Shown: positions 10,640 through 23,714, counted from the first letter of the stretch. The stretch is DNA of 64,000 nt from Sipunculus nudus (GCA_026874595.1 CM049307.1:93906330-93970329), one strand, 5' to 3'. The notes: generated by a model not told the origin, from the sequence alone. Program-made: numbers and translations.

Positions 10640-13260
10640 TCTGGATGTGATGACACAGGGCCACACCCTGCCAGGGTCTTTTATTAAAACAGCTTAACAC
10701 AAATTTGAAAGTTGACAAATTATGTTATTGTAGGACTGAGTGAGACTTGGGATTACCGGTAACCGATTTTAATGACATGCTACTAGGTTACACATGTCAT
10801 GCTACAGTTCGCAAGAGTGGAAAGCCAAAAGCGAAAAATGTTGGAGGTATATGAAACGTATGTATATATAATTGACATGACGTTTATTCAAAGACAAGAT
10901 TGTTATATTGATGGACAGATATAATCTTATAAACCCAGATGTTATTATTATATTAATTTTTGTTTATATTTTTTCTGACGGATCTCCAGTAGAGGCTGAT
11001 CCATGATTTTGGAAATGGGAGGGTCACATCCAGGAAGACTGATAGAAAACCTAAAAGAAAGGTCCTCTGCTCCTTGAAGGAGGGGGTCAGTGTCGTAAAA
11101 TTGGTATGAAACCTTAGAAAAAGGTTGTTTCGGCTAAAAAGGTGGGGGGGGGTCAAAACCCATTGACCTCCCCTCTTGATCCGCCACTGTCCAGTGTACT
11201 CAATTGGTGATCATGGTATAATTATTCTTGAAGAAAAAAATTATAAATTCTGATTATCATAATGCAGGTATAATAATAACTGGAGAATTTAATGCACGGA
11301 CTGGAAATACAGAGGACTATATAACTCCTTGTAGATAAGATAGTCCATTGAATGAAGTGCTGTTAATAGTTTGACTGTAAGATGTAATCAGGATAAGGTA
11401 TTTAATAGATATGAAAGACTGCTTTTAAAACTGTGTATTGAACATGATTTAAGAATTCTAAATTGAAGATCGGAAAATGATAGAAATGGACATTTCTCTT
11501 GTGTATCTATCAGTGGAACCAGTACAGTTTATTATAATGTCATGTCAACAAATCTTGTCACTTATGTATTCAATTTTGAAGTTCTTAAATTTGACCTTAA
11601 TGATTACCTTCCTATAAAAAACACATACCTGCGCCTTCAACTATGCACCTGCAGCCTTTTACCAGCGAGTTTATTGGAAGCACGATTTTGCACTTGCACT
11701 GCACTATAATTTACTAAACCAGATAGGTAATGTATCTGTTTCAGTTTTTAAAAATCAATTGCTCTATAGTAACATAAATCCAGACCAGGTAGTAAACACA
11801 TTAGAACAGATCTTAAAGAAAGTATGTTCTCCACTAGTTGAACCCCTAAAATAAACCAAAATATTAAAACAGCCAAGGGACTTAAGGGAACAAACACATC
11901 TTGCTTTAAATAAATTTAGAAACTCAATAGAAATGGAAAAAGTTCGTGAATATAAGGAGAAAATAGAAAGAAATTTAAATTACTTTGTAAACAAATGAAA
12001 ACAATTATCAAACTAATTTATAAATTTCATTGTTAGATGATATGCATAACCCTAAAGATTTTTGGAAACAAATCAAAGCAATGACTAGAGACACATCTTA
12101 ATATGCTGATATAAATCTAGAAACATGGCATAATTATTTTAAAATTCTGTTGAATGTTGATGTTATCATTAATTCTGATTTTATGAAAACAGTTAAGTCC
12201 TACCTTTTAAATCATGAACATTTCAGTGAAACCTGTACCAACTATTTTCATTAGAATTAAATTTGGCTTTTACAGACAGAGATATTATTTTGCGCATAGA
12301 ATATAGTTATAATAACAAAGCACCTGGTACAGATTAATAGAAATTTATAAATGTAAAAAGAATGAAATCGTAAGAACAACAATCGTAACCACACTATTTT
12401 ACATGATCATGACAAAAGGTACATACCCAAAGAGATGGTCAGATACATCAGTGAAACTACATGTCAGATAATATCAATAATACGAATATTTACAGAGGAA
12501 CAGATTTTCTTAATATAAAAGGTAAAGTATTTACAAAAAACTGTTGTTTGAGAAGATATTCTTCAAGCTAGATATTCTTCTATTGATAATATATTTTCAT
12601 TTCATGCTTTGAAATAGAAATATTCATGTGAGACAGTGGTAGGATGCATTGCTTTTTTGTTGATTTTAGTCAAGCTTTCGTTAGAATCCCACATAAATTG
12701 CTTTTGAATAGACTATATAAAATTAGAATTCATGGTAATATAATTAAAATATTAAAATCTATGTAGCCACCTAACCTGTTGTGTAAAAACCGACAGAGGA
12801 ATAACTGACACGTGTTCATGCAGTACTGGCACAAGGAAAGGGTATTTGTTGAGCCCTATATTATTTATATTATATCTAAACAAGATCCAAGAAATGTTTA
12901 AAGACGCAAAAGGAATTTAAATGTCTCAAGACTCCCCAGATATAAGTATTTTAGCTTTGGCGGATGATATATGTATTATTGGTGACTCAGTTGGTCGTGT
13001 ACAATATATATAGAACATATATGAAATCTTCTGCAACCATTGAGGTATGCAAATAAATGCAGATAAAACAAAAGCTATGGATATAAGAAGGCAGGTAGAA
13101 CTAAACAGAATATTTTTTTTAAACATTAACTAATGTGAACTAAAAAGAAAAATTTATGGCAATAATATTTTATTCAACATTGTCGTGGAATTCTTGTTTG
13201 AAATTATTAATACTTCAAGCACAGAAGGGTCTGAGTATGGTTAAGAAATACGAATCGTAA
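10640..13260 (+). mobile_element. dead LINE, ORF2 endonuclease and reverse transcriptase (copy 1)
   Basis: Fragments of a LINE ORF2. The endonuclease part shows VTDFNDMLLGYTCHATVRKSG (split by frame; about 10752-10815) and GEFNARTGNTEDYI (11283-11325; the G-D-F-N motif of apurinic endonucleases). Reverse-transcriptase traces: VDFSQAF-like and PHKLLLNRLYK (about 12660-12725), then SPILFILYLNK (about 12850-12885), then ISILALADDICIIGDS (12945-12990; the catalytic Y/F-A-D-D appears as LADD) and MQINADKTKA (13048-13075). Frameshifts and stops throughout. A small inverted-repeat insertion interrupts it at 10987-11189. Confidence 0.7.
10987..11189. mobile_element. MITE-like insertion within the LINE
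   Basis: About 200 bp bounded by imperfect inverted termini: CAGTAGAGGCTGATCCATG on the left and the complement CAGTGGCGGATCAAGAGG on the right. The interior is G-rich on the plus strand. It interrupts the endonuclease region between recognisable LINE segments. It falls inside the segment deleted from duplication copy 2, so it is present once. Confidence 0.45.
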
Positions 13261-15513
13261 TGTGGCAAAATGTGTCCTGATATTGAAGAAATTCTCGGTT
13301 TAAGTAGAAGCGCTGTTATAACAGAAGATTTGCCTGAACGTCATAGGTTTCTCTTGCATTGTATGTATTTCATAAGATGCAGCTCGGACCAGGTGGTGCA
13401 TGAGGCCCAGGCTTGCTTGATGTCGCATAACAATGCTGAGTGGCTGACATCTGGCACTGGCCGATACTGAGGTCTGGTAAGCCCTTAACCTGAGTGTTGA
13501 TTCCATCTGATAAAAGAGCTGGTGATAAAATTCAGCCTCTTAATGTCGTTTAAATATGTTAGCGTAATTATGTCATTCCTCAGTACTTTGGTAAAGTTTT
13601 TTATACGTGAATTGCTACTGTGTGTCTGCATCACATTTCAATGATTATTTTCCTGTAAATTTCAAGTTGTCGCCTCTATTCCCCGCAGTTAACACTAAAC
13701 CAGGACAGGCAGGCCCTGACATTATACGTACACGGCAGTCGGTTACACCTATAAGCATGTCGTTTGCTGCACGAGGCTAAGCGCAGCGAGTGAGGCCATC
13801 TCAGTAAACTATAATGCTCTCTTCTTATTTGTCATTTGGCCTCCGGTCACGATTTATCGTGATGAAGTGTGATATTAACAATGTCCCAGCGCATTAACTT
13901 TCATAAGAATATTGATAGTGGTCAATTTGTAGATGTATTTACCAGATACATCCATTTCCTAATACGCAATATAGTGAATTAGAATCTTTTTGTTGACTGA
14001 CCTGACGTGTTGCAAAATAATCACATCGTTTACCCGCCAGGTTACGGTTACAATTTCTATCTATCACCAGATATACTTATTCTATTTCATCAGACTTTTG
14101 TAGAGTGTAAATGCATTCGCAAATGAACAGGTACTAGGATTATAGTTGACAAAATTTATATGACAAGAATACCAGCTAAACGACAAGTTTTGAACCATCT
14201 AATCGTTAGGATTAAAACCCAACCTTACTTACGTTTTCAGAATCAGATCAGAGAACATTTACAAGTGCCTTGGAAGGCCTTGGAAGCGTATTGTATTAAA
14301 AATAAAGAAGTATATAAAATTAGTTTCACTAACCTTTAGTTAACAACGGTCATACTGCAACAAGGAGAAGCCAAAACATTGATCGTTTGCAGAAAGCTTC
14401 AGGAAAAGCTTCAGAAAATGATGTCGGTTACCTGTATCTCCGAGAAAATGGCTACCAGGGGACACACCCATGAATATATGTATCAAACAGTCCTGTAGCA
14501 CGTGTAGAGATGGTATCTTTCATTACCTTCGGGACATCATGGGAAAGCAAACTTTTGAAATGTTTAATTTGCATCTCAATCACGTATTTCCCATATCTAT
14601 TTTTTCACTGTGCATGCCGCAGGTCTCTGCTTTATCAATACCAATTTCAGATCGTATATATTGACTGCGTAAAAACATTTTAATATGAGTATTATTATCA
14701 ATATATGAGTTTTTCAGTTTGTCTAATAATTCTTGATAGTCTTTAGCCAAAAAGGCCCCCTCCGTCAAATATGAGGCCCCTTACGATTAAAAAATAATTA
14801 TGTGGCACGGTCACTTTCTTTTCTCTGAACATCTAACGTGTTAAAGAACACTTTAGGGTACCGGAAACAAAAGCCTTATTTAGTTCTTGGATTGTACGGG
14901 AGCCCTTTTAAATAAATGATATTTAATTATTCTGCCAGCCTACAAAATATTTATGACTCACTACTTTCTAGACCTTGGTCGAAACGAATATTCCTTGGCC
15001 GTTTGACTCCCGCTCCCTTCGACACTGATCTAATATTAACATATTGTATATATTAGCGTGACCGGCGAAACAATAATGAACATTTGATGTGCTTGTTTAT
15101 TCTTCTAGATCATAAAATGACCACTTTAAAAATTACTATTTTACCATTATTTTAGTTTACTCTAAAATGTTACTTACGATTTCTTTACATTACACTACTT
15201 TCATTTGATTAAATTATTTTTTTTTTGGTTAACCTTTAACATGTGTGGACCACAACTATCTCAATGTACGTTAATATATAGGTGTGACGTCAGCAGTGGT
15301 ATATAGGCTGGAAACCGGAAATTAAGAAAAAAAAATCCTAGGTCAGCGCACTTGATGTTGTTGTCTGACAGTTTGTCAGACCAGCAGGGAGATCTGAAAT
15401 CGAATGTGAACGGGACGTATCCCGTTGTATTACATCCGGCGACTGCGGCAACAACCGTAATTAACGTCTCGCTAACGGACATGTGAGTTGCCGTTATTGT
15501 TACAGACGGACTT

Positions 15514-15542
15514 GTATATATACATATATATATATATATATA
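15514..15542. repeat. TA microsatellite (hammerhead left flank, copy 2)
   Basis: Short TA/CA-interrupted array corresponding to 6541-6637 but contracted. Confidence 0.8.
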
Positions 15543-15685
15543 ACTAAAGTACGGTTAGTTTGACTTCATCAGTTTGTGCTACAGATCTGTTTCGTGAGAG
15601 CACCATTCAAGCCGGCTCACTCTTCAGGTACAAACTGGAGTGATCAGATATTTGGGTGAAGTTTAACTAACCGTACTTTAGTTAT
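15541..15685 (-). mobile_element. small inverted-repeat unit carrying a hammerhead ribozyme (copy 2)
   Basis: Better preserved than copy 1. The terminal inverted repeats TAACTAAAGTACGGTTAGTT (15541-15560) and the complement of AACTAACCGTACTTTAGTTA (about 15665-15685) match almost perfectly over ~20 bases. It is part of the 9-kb duplication and not an independent insertion. Confidence 0.5.
15570..15637 (-). ncRNA. type I hammerhead ribozyme (copy 2)
   Basis: Same 68-base motif as at 6667-6734. All core bases (CTGAAGA, GAAA, TA cleavage site) and all three stems are unchanged. The only difference I see inside the motif is in the stem II loop (AGCAGC becomes AGCACC), which does not affect pairing. 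Confidence 0.85.
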
Positions 15686-15757
15686 TTATAAACGCTCCCA
15701 TACGATAGAGCACTATCACCGCGATGTATTGAATTCACGTTATGCGAACAATACAAA

Positions 15758-15760
15758 TTG

Positions 15761-15814
<54 letters not shown>
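15758..15814. repeat. TA microsatellite (hammerhead right flank, copy 2)
   Basis: (TA)n with TTTA interruptions. Counterpart of 6855-6911. Confidence 0.85.
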
Positions 15815-15818
<4 letters not shown>

Positions 15819-17546
15819 GCAGTGAGACTTGCTTATGTAATTACCTCACTTGCTTAATGGAATTATTGTGTACTAATTATTGGTTTTCAAATATATACTG
15901 TTCACATAATAGAACTTTGATCTTTGTAGGTAATCTAGCTTTCAGTCGCGAGTTTCGGTTCGAAGTCAATGTATAATTCAAACAATTTCTGTAATTCAAA
16001 CGCAAAATATTTTCCATTCAACCGCTACTAAATGAAAATGTGACCTTGATTAAGAAAATTCCTGGCATCGCTTAATTTGTCAATGAAATAGTGTTATCGT
16101 TGGTAGATGTATTCCCTCTTTTTACTTGTGGAAGCAACTGTATTTCACATTTCAAACATATGTTCAATGAAATGTATGTAAAGGGTATAATGATTTTATC
16201 AATCCATGTAATACCTGATGGTCTTAATAAAATATATTAAATCTAATTCATCATTGTAAACTAAAAATAACTTAAATATGATATAAGGTATCTTTTTCGT
16301 CAAAATTCCCTATATGTACATCAATCCAATAATTGTTAAAAATTCATATGAACTTTGTTTAAACCTTGTAGTGAACCAGTTTATAAGTTAAATACGTTAA
16401 ATCTTACAATTGGCATTAAACGTGTCTACAAATACACTTTAACAAAACAATTTTATGTCAATATACCTTTTGTATTAATATGTCAATAAGCATTTTTGCC
16501 CTGCATCGTTATTTGTAAGGGAAATATCATCAAAGTGAAACCCCTTATAATAAATATCCTCAGCTAAAAGAAAGTAAAAAATCCAAATTTATGTTTCACT
16601 CAAGAATATTGCCGCAATGCTACAATGCTACCAATTGATCATAAAATAACTGTTTTAACATTAAGATACCGCTAAAAATACATGAAAGACACGTGATATG
16701 AGCGCGAAATGTTTTAAAAGGATTCAACAAATATGTCATAATTATGAAAAGAAAATCCAAAACTCATATATAGCCCCTGTTTGATGAATGAGCGTAATAA
16801 CACCTTAATGAAAGCATCATTTTAACATTTGATTTGATATTAACATTATTTGTTATTGATATTAAAGCTGCTTCAATGGATGACCTAAACATAATTTCTT
16901 AACTTGATATACTATACTTTTTAATTACTTTTAAATATCTGAATAGCCACTTCTCAGGACAATGAAATCTTATTTAGGAGTGCAGTTTCCTGTTTAACAC
17001 TGATACAGTTACGGAGGTGTTTGTAATATGTTGCCGAAGCTTTGTGTAGAAAGCCACAATCGTGCAATAAAAATACTACACTGTACATTTTAAACAACTT
17101 TCTATGGACAATTGACGATTCTTATGTATAACTTTCGTGTTTTCTATATTCCTAACTTGTTATCAGGGCAGTACTTACAATGTTGAAGCTATAACACTAT
17201 TTCTTAATACTTAATATTCAATAGGAAATATTCATCAAGAATTAATATAAATTACCAACCTTGTGTGTGAATATACAACACAAAGAGTACGCCCCACAAA
17301 TTCATCTTGCAAAGATGTTCTTTGAATGCTGCGAGGAAAATGCCACGAGGCAGCCAAGTAGTTTAAGTTAAAGAGATATCAAAACATGATTTCACTGGAT
17401 ATTGCAATTGATGGTTTCGTACATGGTCATGAAATTTATCAGATTTACAAGTGTCAGTTGGCATTCATATTGATACTATCTTTTCTTTTGTAAGTTATTT
17501 ATAATCGTGGTTTAAGTAGCTGAAATTGTGATAAAAGTATATTATA

Positions 17547-17606
<60 letters not shown>

Positions 17607-18025
17607 GAGGGGGGCAGAGGGAGAGTTAGTTTAAGTCTTAATAACAATCTGTTGTTTTAATACGTTTAACATAGTCAAGAAAATAGTCTTTCATTTATTC
17701 TTAAAAGTATTTTCTCAACTTGTCTTTCATTTATTCTCAAAAGTAAATTTGGTGCATCTCAGTTTAGTTTCAAATATGAAGACATGGTGTATTTCTGCCA
17801 ACTTTTATAAATTGTAATGCATGGAATAAGTGAAATGACTTTTCAATTGCAACGAAAGAAACTGGCATCCTATATCAAGACCCATATTAAAAATACAGGC
17901 CTTTTTCATTATATTGGACATGCCAGTGTATATGATGATCCGATCATTCGTGGAGAGTCTTTTAATGTTTCTTAGACACTTACATGTTTATTAACACACG
18001 AGCTTTTAAAGTTCGACTTTTCACA

Positions 18026-18075
<50 letters not shown>

Positions 18076-18519
18076 AACGTAACATGTCATACTGCACACA
18101 TATCAGTTGATGTAAATTTAATGGCCAAACCTATTACGTCATATGGGACCGTGCAAAAGCAACCATAATGGAGATAAAGTTAAATGGATATTTAATGATG
18201 CATAGACATATGGTGGTATGTGCGCAATAACAATGCTATCATCAGAAATGGTAATACGTATAAATTGTCTCGTTTAAATAGCATTTTTACTTTTTTAAAT
18301 TGCCAGCTTTTGAATATAGTCTGTATGCATCGAAGCATGAAGTATCTTACCTGATCACAACAAACTATTTATAAAAACCAAATAAAATTTAACAAACAGA
18401 AATTAACCGAAATATTTCTATATTACTTATACATTGTTATATAAATATTTAATTATATATAAATATTCATAATTTGATTATAATAAACATGTCTAAATTT
18501 ACATACATGGATACTTAAT

Positions 18520-19369
18520 TTCTAATTTGGAATTGGAAAAGGGAACAAATGACAAACCCGGCATCTACACATTTGGAAATCTTAAACTGAATCCAGGGCC
18601 AGGTCCCATGGACGAAGACACTAGTAAAGGTAAACGTAGCAGTTCCAGTATTTGAGGTACGATACTAGATTACTCTATGGCTCTCCGTAGCAGTAGTACT
18701 GCTAACATTCCTGACTCGAACACCCCTAATCAGAGGCAGAACCAGACAGATAAACAGGTAAGCGATATTAGAGCAATGACATGAGCGTGTATGGCAATGA
18801 CAATATAAATACTATAAATGGGACAGACCTTGAGGGAGTGTTAGTAAAACTTAGCAATCAAGTGAATGGTTACAAGGCCAGTTTAAAACACTTATGAAAG
18901 AAAATAAAGATCTGAATAACAAGGTAAGCAGATTAGAAGACCAGTCTAGAAGGGACAATTTAGTTCATGGAATACCTAAAGAAACAAATGGACCAGAAAC
19001 TTTGGAAATGTCAGAAAGTAAAGTGAGGCAAATCATGAAGAGAAACTGAAAACAGAAAATGTAAATGACAGAGAAATTGAAATACATAGAGCTCATTGAC
19101 ATGGACTAAAGAAATGAACAAGGCCAAGACCAATGTATGTGATGTTTGGCAAGTATGAAGCTAGTCAGAAAGTATTGATAACAGCAAGAAAGGAGCTTAA
19201 AGGAGAAGATAGTGAGGTTAGTTTTACTGAAAATTTCAATGAACGAGTGCGAAACATCAGAAAGAAATTCGGATGTGAACTAGAGAAGGCCAGAAATGAT
19301 GGATGTAATGCATATTTGTCCTATGATAACTTTATTAATGAGGAGAAAACCTTTTACATGGCATACTGA
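18520..19369 (+). mobile_element. dead LINE, L1-like ORF1 (copy 2)
   Basis: Second copy of the ORF1 relic at 9588-10444, with the same coiled-coil and C-terminal domain words. The C-terminal frame is open from 19133 to 19369. The stop after the SSSSI segment (about 18653) is at the same site as in copy 1, so the LINE was dead before the 9-kb duplication. A few changes are specific to this copy, for example a stop near 19048. Confidence 0.7.
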
Positions 19370-19559
19370 AACAGATTTTGGTACATATAGGCCATGGCCT
19401 AAACAAGTTTAGAGTTTAGAGCACATCTGCAAAAATCAGTTGTTATCTACAGAAACCATACCTAAATTTAATTGGTATAAAGACTTCAATATATGAAAAA
19501 AATTGTCAGGCCTCAGAGACTATAAATGCAACAAATAAAGAAACTATTTATTATCTGGA

Positions 19560-20500
19560 TGTGATTACACAGGGCCACACCCTGCCAGGGTCTTTTATTA
19601 AAACAGCTAAACACAGATTTGAAAGTTGACAAATTATGTTATTGTAGGACTGAGTGAGACATGGGATTACCGGAAACCGATTTTAATGACATGCTACTAG
19701 GTTACACATGTCATGCTACAGTTCGCAAGAGTGGAAAGCCAAAAGCGAAAAATGTTGGAGGTATATGAAACGTATGTTTATATAATTGACATGACGTTTA
19801 TTCAAAGACAAGATTGTTATATTGATGGACAGATATAATTTTCATTTCATGCTTTGAAACAGATATATTCATGTGAGACAGTGGTAGGATGCATTGCTTT
19901 TTTGTTGATTTTAGTCAAGCTTTCGTTAGAATCCCACATAAATTGCTTTTGAATAGACTATATAAAATTGGAATTCATGGTTATATAATTAAAATATTAA
20001 AATCTATGTAGCAACCTAACCTGTTGTGTAAAAACCGACAGAGGAATAACTGATACGTGTTCATGCGTACTGGCACAAGGAAAGGGTATTTGTTGAGCCC
20101 TATATTATTTATATTATATCTAAACAAGTTCCAAGAAATGTTTAAAGACGCAAAAGGAATTTAAATGTCTCAAGACTCCCCAGATATAAGTATTTTAGCT
20201 TTGGCGGATGATATATGTATTGTTGGTGACTCAGTTGGTCGTGTACAATATATATAGAACATATATGAAATCTTCTGCAACCATTGAGGTATCCAAATAA
20301 ATGCAGATAAAACAAAAGCTATGGCTATAAGAAGGCAGGTAGAACTAAACAGAATATTTTTTTTAAACATTAACTAATGTGAACTAAAAAGAAAAATTTA
20401 TGGCAATAATATTTTCTTCAACATTGTCGTGGAATTCTTGTTTGAAATTATTAATATACAAGCACAGAAGGGTCTGAGTATGGTTAAGAAATACGAATCG
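19560..20500 (+). mobile_element. dead LINE, ORF2 remnant with internal deletion (copy 2)
   Basis: Endonuclease start (DFNDMLLGYTCHATVRKSG at about 19679-19740) is joined at about 19838 directly to late reverse-transcriptase sequence (about 19855 on), skipping ~1.67 kb present in copy 1. The LADD-containing RT motif is at about 20195-20235. Stops and frameshifts as in copy 1. Confidence 0.65.
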
Positions 20501-20622
20501 TAATATGGCAAAATGTGTCCTGATATTGAAGAAATTATCGGTTTAAGTAGAAGCGCTGTTATTACAGAAGATTTGCCTGAACGTCATAGGTTTCTCTTGC
20601 ATTGTATGTATATCATAAGATG

Positions 20623-21715
20623 TTAAAAACTATTGGTAAGAGTTCTAAGTATGGAAACCTTGATATCTGTTTATATGTAATAATCCCTAAAACAGTTAAA
20701 TAAATCGGGTAAACCAACAATGGCTAGTTACATCAAGCAATTATTGAATAGGTATGCATTTGGTCATGCATGGATAGAACAGGGAGTTTGTACTGAAAAG
20801 CTGTTCATTCATATGTTACTTACCTTATTGATGCTTTTGGCCATGGTGTCTTTCTGCAATAAATCTTTGTTGTTGTGTGTTGTTTTATAAATATTTGTTT
20901 GTGCTGCTAGTAAAAAACAATATGATTTAGGGTATCCAGAGAGTCGGAAAGATTGCTTCGGTTATGCCTAGAATCTTTCAATGCACTATCCAGGGAGGCT
21001 CTGCGCAAATTTTCTTGGAAACCTGAAACTAGGTCATAATGACCAATATCCTGCCAGCAACAGCGTACACACATTTTAGCACCAAAACTGGAGGTCGTCC
21101 GTTTGATCTAGAAACGTTTTGCTCTACATCTAGTGAGGTTCTCGGCAAATCTGCTCTGAAACCTGAAATTAATTCATGGTGAACTATATTCTGCGCGCTA
21201 CTGGCAAAGCACTGTAAGTCATTCAACCCATTGTTCAAGGTTCACTTTCACATAAAACAAACTCTTCCATGAGAAAGTGAAAACAATTTGTGTGTCAAAT
21301 TTGAGGGACAAATGTACAATCCAAGTTGCGTCACAAGAAGTATAATTCGGCTGATATAATAAGATTCCACCAAGGTCACCAGTTTTCTTTTGTTTTTTTT
21401 TCTGAGAACATATTGTGTATCAGGTTTGAGAACGACAAATGTTATACTTTTAAGAGTTGTGTGGTTTGCAAAACATATTTGCTTTCAACTGATTTGATCC
21501 TAAAATTCAAAGGTCACTAGTTTAAGAATACATCAGAGATTTGGTAATAACTATATGTATTTCTAATATATGGGTTAAATATGTAGTTTCTCGCACGTAA
21601 TCACATTCACAAGACATATAACAAGAGCACTGAAAATGGTGCACAATACGCCCGTCACGTCTGATGGCCTCATTAAATATGCGTGAATTTTGCTGGGAAT
21701 GTAATTCAGGTTTTC
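20623..21715. other. no gene; two copies of a dispersed motif
   Basis: Unique right flank of the duplication. At 20990-21050 and 21140-21215 there are two degenerate copies of a module containing 'gaaacctgaaattaggtc', which recurs as a ~300-bp tandem array at 24560-25480 and again at 63820-63910. No exon was seen. Confidence 0.4.
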
Positions 21716-21724
21716 AAATAATCA

Positions 21725-22290
21725 TATATTGACACGGTATCTTATCATTAAATCGATGTGATTATGATGTAAGGTAAAACAATATCATATAACAATCCGT
21801 AATGAAAAGTGATGCCTATATTTTATTATCATCAAATAATCATTTAAGCCACAGTATCAACTCATTGTTCATATTTACAAGAAACGTTTTTTGTAAATAT
21901 GAACAATGAGTTAAATTTTTTGTAGCGTTCCAAGTGGAGGGATTTGTGTTAAAGTTTGAACGGTTTTTTTTTATTACATCATAATCACATCGTTTTAAAG
22001 ATTAGATATTGTGGCATTAAATGATTATTTGATGATAATAAATTAGATAGGCATCACTTTTTCATAACGGACTGTTCTATGATATTGTTATACATTACAT
22101 CATAATCGCATCGATTTAAAGATAAGATACCGTGTCATTTTATGATTATTTGATAATAACAAAATGAAGGCATCACTTTACATTACGGACTGTTATATAA
22201 TATTTTTTTTATATTACATCATAATCAGATTGTTTTATTGATCAGAAACCGTGTCATTGTATGATTATTTGATAATAATAAAATACAGGT
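21725..22290. repeat. ~120-bp repeat, one inverted and three direct copies
   Basis: Module containing ATGATTATTTGATAATAATAAA, preceded by a 'cattacatcataatc.catcg' segment. Direct copies end near 22047, 22163 and 22285. An inverted copy lies at about 21740-21845. The arrangement can fold on itself with the 22-bp hairpin (21859-21912) at the apex. Confidence 0.65.
21859..21912. repeat. perfect 22-bp inverted repeat
   Basis: The arms 21859-21880 and 21891-21912 are exact reverse complements (AACTCATTGTTCATATTTAC plus AA on the left) around a 10-base spacer. Located between the inverted and direct copies of the 120-bp module. It looks like the centre of a foldback element rather than a terminator, since there is no adjacent gene. 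Confidence 0.8.
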
Positions 22291-22519
22291 ATCACATTCA
22301 GCCTAGTGGTCACATAACTGACTGGTTTGTGTGATGTTGTCTGAAATGGTCAGTTACTGCTCTCGGTTCTACTGCCAGAAATTCGCTTGGACTTCCAGAA
22401 CCGAGCGTCCGGAAACGATTTAGAGTGTCACAGACACTTTATAACCCCCCCCCAACATATCTTGAAAACCAATATATATACTTCTCCCATATAGATCTCA
22501 TGGACTAGTGATTCAGGAC

Positions 22520-22900
22520 CCTGGCTGGGGGCACCTTACTGGCCACCCACTGACAGCATCTCATTGGAAACCCGCTGGCGGCACCTCACTGGAAACCCGC
22601 TGGGAGCACCTTACGGGACACCCGCTGGTGGCACTCACTGGACATCAGCTGGCGGGACCTCACTGGTCACCCGCTGGCGGCACCTCACTGGACACCCGCT
22701 GGCGGCATCTAACTGAATAGCACTTTGCTGGACAGCACTTCGCTGGACAGCACCTCGCCGGACAGTTCCTCGCTGGAAACAGGCTTGCAGCACCTCTCGC
22801 AGCACCTCTCTCTGAGCATTTGGCGGTCCCACGTCTCGCAGCACTTCACTGGACACTGGACGACAACTCGCTGGTCTTTGCAGGCTCTGTAGGCTGTCTG
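22520..22900. repeat. GC-rich minisatellite, ~25-bp and ~15-bp periods
   Basis: About seven units related to CACTGGACACCCGCTGGCGG (period 24-25) from 22540 to 22710, passing into shorter units related to GCTGGACAGCACTTC (period ~15) to about 22790. Open frames on both strands here are by-products of the repeat and low in stops because of GC content. Confidence 0.75.
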
Positions 22901-23254
22901 TATGAACGCTGTGCATGGAATCTTAAATACCCTTTTACCCCGGAGGCTCATTTATATTGGTAATATTAAAACAAAGCCTCGCCTGCTTTTCCTACTATGG
23001 CCAATCTATATCTTTATGAGCATGCTGGAAACTTAATAGGCTGGGAACACTGAACACTGAACCCCACGGCGAGCACCACAAAAAAGGCATAATTGGCCAT
23101 GTAACGCACTCTCTTATCTTTTACTGAAAGCCGCCATTGTTTGAGAAAGCAATGCTCTGACCGGGGCGTCAATTCTCAGTTAACAAATACAAATATACAG
23201 CTAATCCGGGAGAATGAATCCGAGAAAATAAAATAAACACAATGACACGATCCA

Positions 23255-23395
23255 TTTCGTGACACACAGACGTATCAGTGAATGACGTATCAGTCAAGAA
23301 CGAATCTGTCAAGTAAGTTTCAGTACGTTTCAGTCATGGACGTATCAGTCACGAACGTTTCAGTCACAGACCTACCAGTCACGGATGTATCAGGG
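23255..23395. repeat. ~16-bp minisatellite
   Basis: About eight degenerate units around GACGTATCAGTCACGAA. No associated gene. Confidence 0.7.
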
Positions 23396-23714
23396 CAAAA
23401 GTTACAAAAGAAACTTTCAAACTGATAAACCAGCTGTGGCAATGGAGCAGAGGCAACCATGGTACGCATTTGACACCGAGGCCTTCTAAATAAGATCGTA
23501 AAAGATAGTAAAATATATAACTCTATCAGTTCGTCGATTATTACCTGAAAACTTTTCCCAATGAATCTTAACAAAGATCGTTGTTCATCTTATTGTCGTG
23601 CGCATCGTAAACGTTCTCACGTTAGGTAGGTTTACTTGTAATCCCTCACATTACGTCACGGCATTTATCATAACAGAACACTCAAAAGAATAACATTTCT
23701 TTTAAGCCTACCTG

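Larger units (their letters stand above)
4358..13376 (+). repeat. 9.0 kb tandem duplication, copy 1
   Basis: Starts at ATGCAGCTCGG and is followed immediately by a second copy beginning at 13377 with the same sequence. The copies are nearly identical at all points I compared, including the minus-strand hammerhead unit, the microsatellites and the dead LINE. Both outer junctions share the trinucleotide ATG (4358-4360 and 20620-20622), consistent with microhomology at the crossover. Copy 1 keeps ~1.67 kb (about 10926-12594) that copy 2 lacks. Confidence 0.9.
13377..20622 (+). repeat. 9.0 kb tandem duplication, copy 2 (internally deleted)
   Basis: Second copy of the unit at 4358-13376, in direct orientation. 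Its deletion joins the sequence equivalent to 10925 to that equivalent to 12595 (junction near 19838), at AT-rich microhomology. This removes LINE endonuclease and early reverse-transcriptase sequence. Other differences are small: scattered substitutions, microsatellite length changes and an ~8-12 base deletion near 13595. Confidence 0.9.

Noticed and set aside
22508-22951. Open frames on both strands with Trp/His- or Arg/Cys-rich repeats
   Set aside because: They follow from the GC-rich 25-bp minisatellite. No start context, splice site or domain.
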